A stretch of DNA of 64,000 nt from Candidatus Obscuribacterales bacterium. Lineage in GTDB: Bacteria; Cyanobacteriota; Vampirovibrionia; Obscuribacterales; Obscuribacteraceae. The stretch lies in NCBI GenBank assembly GCA_020634035.1, contig JACKCM010000004.1:248001-312000 (forward strand), given 5' to 3'. Shown in pieces: positions 50,557-59,790 of the stretch (positions are counted from its first letter, which is position 1; the number at the start of each line of letters is the position of its first letter). The notes beneath the pieces are model-generated. The model worked only from the letters and a program-made list of their open reading frames with translations, was not told the origin of the DNA and ran no database searches. The position numbers and the translations under genes are program-made.

Positions 50557-50940
50557 ATGCAAGACCCTTTGAGCATCATACATTCTGCTGTCGGTGGCGA
50601 TGAACCGTTTTACCGCTTAGTGGAAGAGTTCTATAAAGGGGTAGAAGATGACAAAATTCTAAGACCGATGTACCCCGAAGACCTTGAAGCACCAAAAGAG
50701 CGTCTCGCTCTTTTTTTGATTCAGCGTATGGGTGGCGCGACTACCTATAGCGATCAACGCGGACACCCGAGAATGCGAGCTCGGCATCTCAAGTTTCCTA
50801 TCGGTCTTAAAGAGCGCGATGCCTGGCTTCATAACATGGGTCAGGCGCTCGACAAAGTAGCGGAATTTGAGCCGCATCGCCAGGTTCTGGAGGAATTCTT
50901 CACGGAATTCGCCACTTTTATGATCAATCGACCGGGCTAA
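50557..50940 (+). CDS. glbO: Group II truncated haemoglobin (TrHbO type)
   Basis: 127 residues, the usual size. Group II signatures are clear: FYRLVEEFYKGVEDDKILRP, LALFLIQRMGGATTYS, RGHPRMRARHLKFPIG with proximal His77, and the conserved Trp90 in RDAWLHNM. It binds haem and O2, NO or peroxide, and members are linked to redox protection or oxygen supply. The start at 50557 is preferred; in-frame starts at 50425 or 50488 would add a non-globin extension. Confidence 0.93.
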   Translation: MQDPLSIIHSAVGGDEPFYRLVEEFYKGVEDDKILRPMYPEDLEAPKERLALFLIQRMGGATTYSDQRGHPRMRARHLKFPIGLKERDAWLHNMGQALDKVAEFEPHRQVLEEFFTEFATFMINRPG

Positions 50941-50962
50941 TCTTGTCTGGTTTTGATTTGAA

Positions 50963-51868
50963 TTATTGCGATGAGAAGAAGGTAACCATTCTGGTCATGG
51001 CAGAATCTGTTCTGGTTTTGTGATCCGCACCGACTAACTCGGTAAATTCGACCGGCTTTTTCACATCTGCTCTTACTTCGTCATAAATCTCTTTGGCCTG
51101 CGCCATATAAGCCTCGTCTTCATTATCGCCGGATACGTAGAGAAGCATCAGAGGGCATTTCAAATCTCTAAAATACTCGCCCGGTGAGCGGACCTTGAGC
51201 TCCATCGGAATCTGAAGGTTGAAAGGCGGTTCGGAATAGGTCTTTTTCGTGCGCAACATGCTCGGGTTGGGACCGAAGGCCGCCACTTTTTTCATCTTCG
51301 GAGACATTTCAGCGAGGAGCCAGATGATTGTTGCACCGACTCCGTTTCCGGCTCCATAAATCTCTGAGCTATCGACTTCTGGTCGGTTGCTCAGCCAGTT
51401 GAGTGCGTTGACAGCGTCCACTACTTCGCCGCAGCATTGCTCGTAGTGACCGGGATTGCCGTTCTCTGCTCTCCAGGAGGGCAGGAAGACCACATAGCCT
51501 GCGTCCACCAGCGGTCTGACCGCTTCAGCATCGTATTTATCCAGGGCGAATCCTGAGTGGGCATAGAGTACAGCCGGGCGTTTTCCTTCTTTTACCACCG
51601 GGGTGAACAGCCAGCCTTTCATATCTTGCTTTTCAGATTGATAGACCACCGGAATCGCCCCCGCCGGAACGCGATTGTCGAAGGGCTGCGGAGCAGAACC
51701 TTTGAAGGTCGGCTCGGTTTTGAACTCTAGATGTTGCTTGGTAAAGGGAACATACTCTTCTTTTACCTTTTCCTGGGTGCAAGAGGAGGTCACACAGCTC
51801 AAGCCGCTCAACAACAGCATTAGAGACATGGTCGAGACTAGATATGATTTGATTGATTTGGGTTTCAT
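50963..51868 (-). CDS. Dienelactone-hydrolase-like alpha/beta hydrolase, nucleophile lost
   Basis: 301 residues with an export signal (SYLVSTMSLMLLLSGLSC; the Cys may be lipidated, though the lipobox is poor). The fold has YAHSGFALDKYD and VFLPSWRAENG. The nucleophile elbow reads GNGVG, with Gly where Ser or Cys is required, while an acid (YVSGDNED) and His (GADHKTR) are present. It is probably not a normal hydrolase and may bind rather than cleave. The start at 51868 is preferred over 51931; both lack a clear ribosome site. Confidence 0.75.
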   Translation of the reverse strand: MKPKSIKSYLVSTMSLMLLLSGLSCVTSSCTQEKVKEEYVPFTKQHLEFKTEPTFKGSAPQPFDNRVPAGAIPVVYQSEKQDMKGWLFTPVVKEGKRPAVLYAHSGFALDKYDAEAVRPLVDAGYVVFLPSWRAENGNPGHYEQCCGEVVDAVNALNWLSNRPEVDSSEIYGAGNGVGATIIWLLAEMSPKMKKVAAFGPNPSMLRTKKTYSEPPFNLQIPMELKVRSPGEYFRDLKCPLMLLYVSGDNEDEAYMAQAKEIYDEVRADVKKPVEFTELVGADHKTRTDSAMTRMVTFFSSQ

Positions 51869-52009
51869 CGCCTGTTTTAGGATTCCCTGGTAAAGCTGGA
51901 CAAATATATAAATACCATTGTAGCTCTTCATTCTTGAAAAAGATTATATTGACAGCCTGCTTTCATAGTAAGCATCAGTATTGAATACGGTGTGTGCTCT
52001 TGGTCCGTG

Positions 52010-52786
52010 TCAATCGCTTTTGCTCTCTTCAAGCAGATTCTCCTGCTTCAATGGCAGTCTTTTTCTGATTTCATCGAGATTCTCGACCATAATCTGATGG
52101 ACATGTTTACGCATAAGTCCCGAGCTTCGCTCGAAATCATCTGGATGAACCGGGGGCAATACGCGAATAGTTACATCCGATCGAAAACCGATATTCTTTG
52201 CATGTTTGCCCAGAATCTTGTGTGTGCCGTCTATTACCACTGGAACCACCGGGACATTACAATCTACAGCCAGGCGGAAAGCGCCGTCACGAAAGTTCTG
52301 TATCTCACCGTCTTCGGATCGTGTACCTTCTGGAAACAAAAGTATCGAAGAGCCCTGGTTCAGCCAGTCTTTACAAGTATTCATCATCTCTTTGATGCTT
52401 TTGAGATCGCCCCTCTTTATTTTCACGTATTGATTGAGATACATGTTCTGGCCTATGAGAGGCATATTGAAGATGGATTCTTTCGAGACGAATTTGAATG
52501 GTTTGTAGAGTCCGTAAAGTACCAGGATATCCCAGTAAGACTGGTGGTTGGCTACCAGAATATAGGTCTTGTTCGGATCAATCAGCTCTCTGCCTTCGAA
52601 GCGGCATGGCCAGCCAGGATTCGTATAAAGATAGAACATGCCCCAGAAGCTGGCGAACAAATGGGCCATTCTCCGATTTTTATCGAAGAGAAATGTGAAG
52701 AGACAGATGATTGCGACAATAGAGCAGAAGAAGATGCTGGTACCGAAGAAATAGACTGTCCATAGAATAGTTGTCAGTTTCTGCAT
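52010..52786 (-). CDS. plsC: 1-acyl-sn-glycerol-3-phosphate acyltransferase (PlsC)
   Basis: 258 residues. An N-terminal membrane segment (about residues 5-32) precedes the acyltransferase core: catalytic NHQSYWDIL (HX4D), FPEGTRSEDG for glycerophosphate binding, and VPVVPVVIDGTHKILGK. It adds the second acyl chain to lysophosphatidate in phospholipid synthesis. The ATG at 52786 is used; a TTG at 52846 is possible. The gene diverges from a truncated YHYH gene. Confidence 0.93.
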   Translation of the reverse strand: MQKLTTILWTVYFFGTSIFFCSIVAIICLFTFLFDKNRRMAHLFASFWGMFYLYTNPGWPCRFEGRELIDPNKTYILVANHQSYWDILVLYGLYKPFKFVSKESIFNMPLIGQNMYLNQYVKIKRGDLKSIKEMMNTCKDWLNQGSSILLFPEGTRSEDGEIQNFRDGAFRLAVDCNVPVVPVVIDGTHKILGKHAKNIGFRSDVTIRVLPPVHPDDFERSSGLMRKHVHQIMVENLDEIRKRLPLKQENLLEESKSD

Positions 52787-52910
52787 AGAGCTAAATGAGA
52801 TTTCCCAGCCGGTAAGAGAGGCATTATAAAGTGCTCCAGCGCTCAAAACATTCTGCCACTCTAATGTGAAATGTAGATTCTGAGGCGGTGGTTATAATTG
52901 AAATCGGTGA

Positions 52911-53360
52911 CGATTATTAATCGGGTATGCCGCCGATGGTTTTCCTATTTATGGCCCTTATGGCTACAAGAAGCCCGGAAAAGCCAGCGCATCGCTCAAG
53001 AAGTTGAAACCCAGTTTCAGGATCAAAGCGGGGCTGCGTCCCGGTGCACCTGCCGGTCCAGGTGGCGAATACACCGGTGTCTTCGTAGAAGATTACGAGT
53101 ATGTCGAGGGTCTGGGCGATCTCGATGCCACCAATGGACGTTTCGGAATCACAGCGGAATATCCTGAAGGGACATATTATTACGTGATCTCGGATGGATT
53201 TCCGTATATTCCCAGGGCTTTTCAGGGAACTCCTGATGCTTCCTTCTTTCGCCACGGACCTGGGTTAAGACGGGGACCAAGACCGGGATTTCATCCCTTC
53301 CCTCCTCCCCATCCTTCTCATCGGGGCGGCCCGCCTCCTTTTGGTCAGCCTGCCAGATAG
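52911..53360 (+). pseudogene. 5'-truncated YHYH-domain protein gene
   Basis: The frame reads YAADGFPIYGPYGYKKPG, then EYTGVFVEDYEYVEGLGDL, NGRFGITAEYPEGTYYYV and a Pro/Gly/His-rich tail. This is the C-terminal part of YHYH-domain proteins. A TGA (52908-52910) stands directly upstream in frame and no ATG or GTG lies before the conserved segment; only a TTG at 53004, inside it, could start. The usual N-terminal half is missing, with the plsC promoter region abutting. It is most likely a remnant left by a rearrangement. Confidence 0.75.
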
Positions 53361-54235
53361 CCGCCTTTCTCCAGGGCATCGACATAGAGCTTTTCTGAGC
53401 CTGGACTGGCTGCTAGAAATAGTGACGGTTCAACCATCTCCAGCTCCAGGAGCTGATAACTTCCTGCTTCGTTCAGAAGCAGGTCGACCCGCATATAGGC
53501 TGGTTGAAAAGGGAGTGTCGCCAGTATTTTGTCCCCGATGGCCAGTGCCTCTTGCGAGGGCTCCATCGCTGTCACTCTTGCCACCTCTTCGTCCGGCTCG
53601 GCGTGGTGACCGGCAAGCGGTCGGTGAATGGCGTGGGAGAAGCGACCGCCAAAATAGAGCAGGGCGTGTTCGCCGGTTTCATCTGCACTGGTTAGATACG
53701 GTTGGATCATCACTCCTGTCTTCTGGGCAAGGGCGTTTATATGCTCTATGGCTTCGGACTTTTCTGTTTCGTTTTCCAGATTGAAGCGCTTCATTCCCTG
53801 GCTGCCGGCACCTATGCTGGGCTTAATAACCACGATTTTGCTATCCAGACAATGTTCGGGCAGGGATGCCGGGCTTCCTTTATCGAGCCAGACTGTCGGT
53901 ATCGTAGGAATTTCTGCCTTTTCGAGCGTTTTCAGATAGGTCTTATCGATATTCCATTCTATTATCCTGGCACTGTTAATCAGGTTAGAGGCGCTTTCAG
54001 CTTCTTGCAGCCATTGTCTGAAGCTTTGATAGTCTTCTTGATAGTCCCAGACTGAGCAGAATATGAGGTTCTTGAAACCTCGTAGCGCTTCGCTTCGGTT
54101 CTCTTGCCAGACCAGGGGATTGACCTTGTAACCTCTTGCTTGCAGCTCTCGAACAAGCGGCAGATAGTCTGATTGAAGCTCCGGGAAGGCGCGGGCGGTC
54201 AGGAGTCCGATATCTATTTCTCTTTCTGCAACCAT
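53345..54235 (-). CDS. ATP-grasp ligase
   Basis: 296 residues. It follows the glutathione-synthetase/RimK-like ATP-grasp plan: WNIDKTYLKTLEKAEIPTIPT, VVIKPSIGAGSQGMKRF for ATP binding, MRVDLL and LELEMVEPSLFL for the metal site. The closest style is DcsG-like stand-alone ligases. Substrates are unknown. The ATG at 54235 has AGGAGAG upstream; a longer start at 54370 would add an unlikely basic extension. Its 3' end overlaps the YHYH remnant by 16 bases. Confidence 0.82.
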   Translation of the reverse strand: MVAEREIDIGLLTARAFPELQSDYLPLVRELQARGYKVNPLVWQENRSEALRGFKNLIFCSVWDYQEDYQSFRQWLQEAESASNLINSARIIEWNIDKTYLKTLEKAEIPTIPTVWLDKGSPASLPEHCLDSKIVVIKPSIGAGSQGMKRFNLENETEKSEAIEHINALAQKTGVMIQPYLTSADETGEHALLYFGGRFSHAIHRPLAGHHAEPDEEVARVTAMEPSQEALAIGDKILATLPFQPAYMRVDLLLNEAGSYQLLELEMVEPSLFLAASPGSEKLYVDALEKGGYLAG

Positions 54236-54327
54236 GGGGCACAACTCTCCTGAGGCGGAGTAGGACGGAAAACAAGCGGAGACGAAAGAAAATAGATTAT
54301 CATAAGCCAGGGACCCCCGGCTCTTAT

Positions 54328-54354
54328 CCCGGTTTTGCCCCAGTAGAAACCGGG
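54328..54354. other. Inverted repeat in pspA upstream region
   Basis: CCCGGTTT (54328-54335) and AAACCGGG (54347-54354) are perfect 8-base arms around an 11-base loop, 37 bases before the PspA start and within the divergent gap with the ATP-grasp gene. It could be an RNA hairpin or an operator. Confidence 0.4.
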
Positions 54355-54391
54355 AACGTAAAAATTGCATTCTATCGAAGGAGTTGCTTTC

Positions 54392-55075
54392 ATGTTCAAA
54401 AGATTCATGAATCTCGTCAAGGGTTCAGCCAACAAAGGAATGAAAAAGCTGGAGACCCCGGAGCTCATGGCTGAGGAAGCTCAGATGGAACTGGAGAAAG
54501 CTGCCAAAGATTTGAAGGAAGCAACCATCGATGCTCGCACCAACGAGAAAATGCTGGAGAAGAAGGTAGAAGCGGCATCTAAAAAGATAGAAGAATGGAA
54601 AGCCCGGGCGGCTCTTGCAGTTCAGCAGAAGAACGATGATATAGCCAGGCAATGTCTACAGAAGAAAAAAGAGATGGAAGTCGAGCTGGAGTCTTTGAAC
54701 ATGCAGCTCGAAGAACAGAAACGAATCTCTCTATCTATGAACGATAGACGCATTCAAGTCGAGCGCGAACTCTCTGAATTTAAATTGAAAAAGCAGCAGC
54801 TGATCGCCAGGATGCAAGCCGGCGATGCTCTTGCTGATGCCAAATCTATAGGAGATGTATCCTCGGTGACCAGTGGCATAGATCAGTTCGAAGAGAAGAT
54901 CCGCGAACAAGAGATGCGCAATGAAGTGTTGCGAGAGCTTGATGAAGACACTCTTCTCGAAGACGAATTCAAGAAACTGGAGAGCAGTCAGGGGGTATCG
55001 GCAGCGCCTTCTGCCGTTGATGACGAACTGGCTCAACTCAAGCAGAAATTGCTCGAGGATAAAAGTTCCGAATAG
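54392..55075 (+). CDS. pspA: PspA/IM30 membrane-stress protein
   Basis: 227 residues of almost pure coiled coil. The N-terminal amphipathic helix (FKRFMNLVKGSANKGMKK) binds membranes, and PELMAEEAQMELEKAAKDL begins the family core. Length matches PspA rather than Vipp1, since the C-terminal extension of Vipp1 is absent. The family forms ESCRT-III-like polymers that protect membranes under stress. GAAGGAG lies eight bases before the ATG, so the start is firm; 54365 is rejected. Confidence 0.9.
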   Translation: MFKRFMNLVKGSANKGMKKLETPELMAEEAQMELEKAAKDLKEATIDARTNEKMLEKKVEAASKKIEEWKARAALAVQQKNDDIARQCLQKKKEMEVELESLNMQLEEQKRISLSMNDRRIQVERELSEFKLKKQQLIARMQAGDALADAKSIGDVSSVTSGIDQFEEKIREQEMRNEVLRELDEDTLLEDEFKKLESSQGVSAAPSAVDDELAQLKQKLLEDKSSE

Positions 55076-55082
55076 TCAGGCT

Positions 55083-55736
55083 TTAAATATGAATCACCAC
55101 ATCCGATACCGGATGGCGGACCTTCTCATGACTGGCGTACTTATCAGATGAATCTCTATAGCCCAGAGCGCAGAGCACTACAGAAGCCAGACCTTTTTCC
55201 GGCAGATTGAGAACCTCGTCGTAGCCTTTTTTGTCGAAGCCTTCCATGGGGCAGGCATCGACCTTGAGCACGGCAGCGGAGGTGAGCAGATTGCCGAGCG
55301 CTATATAGCATTGACGGGACATCCAGTGTTCCAGGTCCGACTGACTGGTTCTATCGACAAAACCTGTGAGCATGCCTTTATAAGCTCCCAGGCTCTCGAC
55401 TGTGGTCGAGCGGGTTTCGGCGATGGACTCGAGATATTTTTCGACATAATCGTGGTCCATGCTGGTCAGCCGCGAGATCACTACCAGGTGAGAGCAATCC
55501 GCCGGTTGCGGCTGCTGAAAGGATTTCTCCGCCAGTTGGGTTTTGACTTTCTGGTCTGTGACCACCACGAATTTCCAGGGTTGAAGACCATAGCTGGACG
55601 GTGTCAGCACCAGAGACTCTTCTAGTTTGCTCCAGGTCTCCTGGTCGATTCTCCTGCTATTGTCGAATTTTTTCGTTGCATATCGCCATTTCAAGTGATT
55701 GACGATATCGACCTGAGAAGAGAGATTGTTAACCAT
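55083..55736 (-). CDS. NAD(P)H nitroreductase family protein (NfsB-like)
   Basis: 217 residues. The FMN-binding N-terminus YATKKFDNSRRID and PSSYGLQPWKFVVV are classic, and CPMEGFDKKGYDEVLNLPEKG followed by VVLCALGYR is the family C-terminus. It reduces nitro or quinone compounds, or acts on another flavin substrate. The ATG at 55736 has AGAGG upstream. It converges on pspA, seven bases away. Confidence 0.92.
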   Translation of the reverse strand: MVNNLSSQVDIVNHLKWRYATKKFDNSRRIDQETWSKLEESLVLTPSSYGLQPWKFVVVTDQKVKTQLAEKSFQQPQPADCSHLVVISRLTSMDHDYVEKYLESIAETRSTTVESLGAYKGMLTGFVDRTSQSDLEHWMSRQCYIALGNLLTSAAVLKVDACPMEGFDKKGYDEVLNLPEKGLASVVLCALGYRDSSDKYASHEKVRHPVSDVVIHI

Positions 55737-55848
55737 GGGACTGACCTCTGGGAGAATTTTTGAGATCATAGCATGGTCACCCGCGGGACACCCAGAGGTG
55801 ATAACCTTAGGGCCAGGTCTTCGCAGACAGAAATCATGGAGTTGGATA

Positions 55849-56772
55849 ATGACCTATTTCAAGAGAGCCGCTCTTACACTTTCCTTGCTCGTTCTTATGT
55901 CTCCGGCCTTCGCCGGTACCGGCGAAGTGCGCGGTCTCACCCAGGAGGGTATGATTGCGCTCCAGAATGGCAAGCTCGACCTGGCAGAGACCAAGCTGCT
56001 TAAAGCTTCAAAGGTGGCCAAGGTATCCGGTCCTCTGTACACGGAATATGCTGAATCGCTATTAAATCTAGGGGCTTTGTATGATCGAAAGAAGAAAGTC
56101 GATGATGCTGCCGCAAAATATAACGAAGCCCTGTCAATTTATAAAAAAGCCTATGGTAGTAAGGCTTTGCAGGTCGCTAAATGCTATCACGGTCTGGGCG
56201 AACTCTATCGCCATCAAAAACAGTATTTGAAATCTATTCCCTTCTATAACAAAGCGCTCGATATTCGCAGGGTCTCAGCTCCGGGCCATACCGATCTGGC
56301 TGAGAGTGCCCATGGTCTGGCCAGAACCTTTCTTGCCTTGAAGCAGTACGAAGAAGCGCAGCCGCTCTTGAAAGAGGTGGTCTCCATTCAAGAAAAGGCT
56401 TATGGTCCCGATGATCGTCGCATGGTCAAAACCCTTTACGAGCTGGCTAGATCATACGAAGGCGCCAATAAGACCAATCTCGCCATCCCTACATACAGGA
56501 AAGTGATAAGTGTCCTGAAGCTCGCCTATGGCGATAAGAATCCGCGTATCGCATCCACTTATGAGCGTCTGGGGTCAGCTTATGTACGCACGCTCCACTA
56601 CAAAGATGCGGAGGGCGCCTATGCCAGTGCGATCGAGATCCGAGAAGCTCATAAGAAGAAGTATCCCGATAAGTATGCGGACTGTGTGAAGGACTATGTG
56701 AAAGTTCTGAAGAAGCTCAAGAAGGATGCTCTGGCCAAAGAGTGGCAGGACAAATTGGCTTCGCAAAAGTGA
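55849..56772 (+). CDS. Exported TPR protein
   Basis: 307 residues. The signal peptide (FKRAALTLSLLVLMSPAFA) is followed by five or six TPR units of the kinesin-light-chain type (LGALYDRKKKVDDAAAKYNE, HGLARTFLALKQYEEAQPLL, RTLHYKDAEGAYASAIEIRE). GGAG lies seven bases before the ATG. An upstream in-frame start at 55726 overlaps the nitroreductase promoter and is rejected. crtI follows after 25 bases. Confidence 0.85.
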   Translation: MTYFKRAALTLSLLVLMSPAFAGTGEVRGLTQEGMIALQNGKLDLAETKLLKASKVAKVSGPLYTEYAESLLNLGALYDRKKKVDDAAAKYNEALSIYKKAYGSKALQVAKCYHGLGELYRHQKQYLKSIPFYNKALDIRRVSAPGHTDLAESAHGLARTFLALKQYEEAQPLLKEVVSIQEKAYGPDDRRMVKTLYELARSYEGANKTNLAIPTYRKVISVLKLAYGDKNPRIASTYERLGSAYVRTLHYKDAEGAYASAIEIREAHKKKYPDKYADCVKDYVKVLKKLKKDALAKEWQDKLASQK

Positions 56773-56797
56773 TGCTTTGAGAAGGTGACTTTTTCCC

Positions 56798-58336
56798 ATG
56801 GGTACCAGAAGAGTAGTAGTTATCGGTTCGGGCTTCGGAGGACTGGCTTCAGCCATTCGCCTTAGAGCCCGGGGGTTCGAGGTCACTATTCTCGAGAAAC
56901 GAGATAAGCCCGGAGGACGAGCTTATCTATACGAGCAGGATGGTTTTAAATTTGATGGTGGCCCGACGGTGGTGACCGCTCCTTTTCTTTTCGGAGAGCT
57001 CTTTCAGCTCTGTGGCAGGGACATCGCCGACTATCTTCAGTTCGTTCCGCTCGATCCTTACTATCGAATTCGCTTTCATGACGGCCGGATCTTCAACTAT
57101 TCCGGAGACCACGACAAGATGGTCGAGGAGGTCAGAAAGTTTAACCCCGGTGACATAGACGGCTATGTCTCTTTCGTCAAATCCACCGAGAAGATTTACG
57201 AAGTGGGCTTCGAAGAGTTGGGCGATGTACCATTTTCCAACGCCATGGATATGATCCGCATAATACCTAAAATGATCGCCCTGGGCTCTCATCGCACCGT
57301 ATATGGTATGGTCAAAGACTACATCAAAGATGATGCTTTGAGAACCGCTCTCAGTTTTCATCCTCTTCTTGTCGGCGGCAATCCTTTTACAACCACTTCT
57401 ATATACGCTCTCATTCATTATCTTGAGCGGAAGTGGGGCGTCTGGTATAGCATGGGAGGCACCACCGCCATAGTCTCTGCTCTGGTTCGTCTCTTCGAAG
57501 AAATCGGCGGTGAACTTCGACTGAATGCCGAAGTGGATGAAATTCTCGTAGAGCGCGGTAAAGTCCGTGGTGTCAATTTGAAGTCTGGTGGAGACGGCGG
57601 CGTCGAGAAGCTTGATGCCGATATTGTTGTCTCTAATGCAGACTCGACCTTCACCTATCGTTATCTTCTGGATCCGAGTGTGCGCAGAAAATACACAGAC
57701 AAGAAAATCGATTCTATGAAATATTCGATGAGTCTATTTGTCGCTTACTTCGGTACAAAGGTCACCTATCCGGATCTGGCCCACCATATGATTTTGCTGG
57801 GTCCAAGATACCGTGGACTACTCGACGACATCTTCGACCGCAAGACCCTGGCTGATGATTTTTCACTTTATCTGCATGCCCCCACTCGCACCGACCCTGG
57901 TACCGCTCCTGATGGCTGCGAATCATTCTATGTTCTTTCTCCGGTGCCGCATCTGTCCTCAGGCATAGACTGGCACAGAGAGGAAGAGGTCTACCGAGAG
58001 AAAGTCTACAGATATCTGGAGGAGGTCTGTTTACCCGGACTGAGCGAAAATATGATCACATCGCTCACGATTACTCCGGAGCATTTTAAATCTGAACTCA
58101 ATTCAATTCATGGTTCTGCTTTTTCTGTCGAGCCGGTGTTGACCCAATCGGCTTATTTTCGGCCGCATAACAAGAGCGAGGATGTGGAAGGTCTATTTTT
58201 CGTCGGAGCCGGAACCCATCCCGGTGCAGGAATGCCGGGCGTGCTCTCCACCGCCAAGGTGGTAGACAGGTTGATATCTGACCAGGGGGTGGTGGGCAAT
58301 CAGCTCGATCCGATTGCCGGGAGCCATGCTCGATGA
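56798..58336 (+). CDS. crtI: Phytoene desaturase (CrtI family)
   Basis: 512 residues. FAD-binding motif VVIGSGFGGLASAIRLRARG (about 7-26), then EKRDKPGGRAY, a typical DGGPTVVTAP segment and the C-terminal signature VEGLFFVGAGTHPGAGMPGV. The enzyme desaturates phytoene, probably through to lycopene. Its stop overlaps the crtB start (ATGA), so the two are translationally coupled. A second CrtI-like gene is at 60932-62446. Confidence 0.94.
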   Translation: MGTRRVVVIGSGFGGLASAIRLRARGFEVTILEKRDKPGGRAYLYEQDGFKFDGGPTVVTAPFLFGELFQLCGRDIADYLQFVPLDPYYRIRFHDGRIFNYSGDHDKMVEEVRKFNPGDIDGYVSFVKSTEKIYEVGFEELGDVPFSNAMDMIRIIPKMIALGSHRTVYGMVKDYIKDDALRTALSFHPLLVGGNPFTTTSIYALIHYLERKWGVWYSMGGTTAIVSALVRLFEEIGGELRLNAEVDEILVERGKVRGVNLKSGGDGGVEKLDADIVVSNADSTFTYRYLLDPSVRRKYTDKKIDSMKYSMSLFVAYFGTKVTYPDLAHHMILLGPRYRGLLDDIFDRKTLADDFSLYLHAPTRTDPGTAPDGCESFYVLSPVPHLSSGIDWHREEEVYREKVYRYLEEVCLPGLSENMITSLTITPEHFKSELNSIHGSAFSVEPVLTQSAYFRPHNKSEDVEGLFFVGAGTHPGAGMPGVLSTAKVVDRLISDQGVVGNQLDPIAGSHAR

Positions 58337-59337
58337 TTGTGTCTGATTCTGTTTTTACCCGGGCTCAGCTGAGGGTTTGTCGAGATGTAATCTATCGAAA
58401 TTCTCAGAGTTTCTTTCTCTCCAGTCTTTTGCTTCCCCCTGATGTTCGAGCCTGTGCCTGGGCCATATATGGATTTTGTCGCATTGCCGATGACCTTATC
58501 GACGGTCAGCCGGACCGGGGCGATCTGCATCAATCTCTTTCTCGTTTGCATAGTCGTCTCGATGAAGTTTATTCTGGCAGACCCAGGACTCTTTTAGACT
58601 CGGCTTTCGCCTCTTTTGTTGAGCACTATGCTCTGCCTCGTTCCATTCCGGACTGTCTGCTCGACGGTTTTGCCACCGATGTGAACGGAGTGGAGTTCGC
58701 CGATGAGCGCCAGTTGATCGAGTACTCATTCAAGGTGGCGTCTACTGTCGGTTTGATGATCGTCTATGCCATGGAGCCTGAACTGAAAGCCGATAGAAAG
58801 TTGGTTTTGACCAGAGCCTGCGATCTTGGTATCGCCATGCAATTAACGAACATCGCCCGAGATATGGGAGCGGATTTGAAAAACGGGCGAGTATATTTTC
58901 CTCTTTCCTGGACCCTGCGCCACGGTTTTGACCTTGATTCAGTTAAGGGCGGCAGTCCGCGTTTTTCGCAGGCCGAAGCTTTGATAGCCAGAGATTTGAT
59001 CGCGTTTTCAGATAGGCACTATGCCTCGGCCGTCGAGGGCATCGAATTGCTGCCATCTCGATGTCGTCCTGCGATAACTGCCGCTTTATACGTATACTCT
59101 GCCATAAACGGCAGAATAAAGACGAATGAGTATGATTCCATTTCCAGTCGTGCTGTCGTTCCTCTGTCGTCCAAACTAGCTATGGTGCTGAAAGCCTATC
59201 TCAAGCATGCTCCGGCCAACAGCCGCCCGACCTCATTTGACTCTGGACCATCCGATGAGATCATAGAACGCTTTCTCTTTCGACTTGGCTTATTGAATTC
59301 AGGACTTGTCTCCGGGCGCTCGCCTTGCGGTATCTAG
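58333..59337 (+). CDS. crtB: Phytoene synthase (CrtB)
   Basis: 334 residues. Two aspartate-rich sites bind diphosphates: RIADDLIDG and NIARDMGADLKNGRVYFP. The enzyme joins two geranylgeranyl diphosphates to give phytoene; a diapophytoene (C30) role cannot be fully excluded. Translation starts within crtI (ATGA). No geranylgeranyl diphosphate synthase is in the window. It converges on the DUF2269 gene, six bases apart. Confidence 0.93.
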   Translation: MIVSDSVFTRAQLRVCRDVIYRNSQSFFLSSLLLPPDVRACAWAIYGFCRIADDLIDGQPDRGDLHQSLSRLHSRLDEVYSGRPRTLLDSAFASFVEHYALPRSIPDCLLDGFATDVNGVEFADERQLIEYSFKVASTVGLMIVYAMEPELKADRKLVLTRACDLGIAMQLTNIARDMGADLKNGRVYFPLSWTLRHGFDLDSVKGGSPRFSQAEALIARDLIAFSDRHYASAVEGIELLPSRCRPAITAALYVYSAINGRIKTNEYDSISSRAVVPLSSKLAMVLKAYLKHAPANSRPTSFDSGPSDEIIERFLFRLGLLNSGLVSGRSPCGI

Positions 59338-59343
59338 GATCTT

Positions 59344-59790
59344 TTATTTAGCCACCATAATCCAGATTGCGTAAAGCAAAGGGATGGTGGTAAGCCAGCC
59401 GAGGATATACCAGCGCCTATAGGCTTTTACAAATGCTTCTTTGTCTTCTGCTTCGGCGTGCTTTTGCATGCGGAGCTGATCAGGAATCAGAAACACTATC
59501 CATACCAGAGTAGATAGAATAAGGGCGATTGCTCCCTGCACTATCCATGGTGTGGTTGTCATCGGCGTATCGTTGGCGACCGACATAATTATGCCTGTTA
59601 CGACTATAAGACCCCCTCCAAGAAAAGTCAGAAAGATGTCTGCTTTAAGAATTGAATGGGCAGCGTAACGGCGCAAGGCTTCTTTGTCTTCTGAGACAGC
59701 CCAGTGAGCCCAGAGTCCCGTTGTGATCACATTGCCGACCATGAGCACAACGCCAAGAATATGCAGAAACTTCAACAGCGCATCGATCAT
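59344..59790 (-). CDS. DUF2269-like membrane protein
   Basis: 148 residues with four membrane helices: FLHILGVVLMVGNVITTGLW, FLTFLGGGLIVVTGIIMSV, GAIALILSTLVWIVFLI and WYILGWLTTIPLLYAIWIMV. The KFLHILGVVLMVGN start is typical of DUF2269. Function unknown. Its ATG overlaps the glycosyltransferase stop by four bases, placing it in the carotenoid minus-strand arm. Confidence 0.82.
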   Translation of the reverse strand: MIDALLKFLHILGVVLMVGNVITTGLWAHWAVSEDKEALRRYAAHSILKADIFLTFLGGGLIVVTGIIMSVANDTPMTTTPWIVQGAIALILSTLVWIVFLIPDQLRMQKHAEAEDKEAFVKAYRRWYILGWLTTIPLLYAIWIMVAK

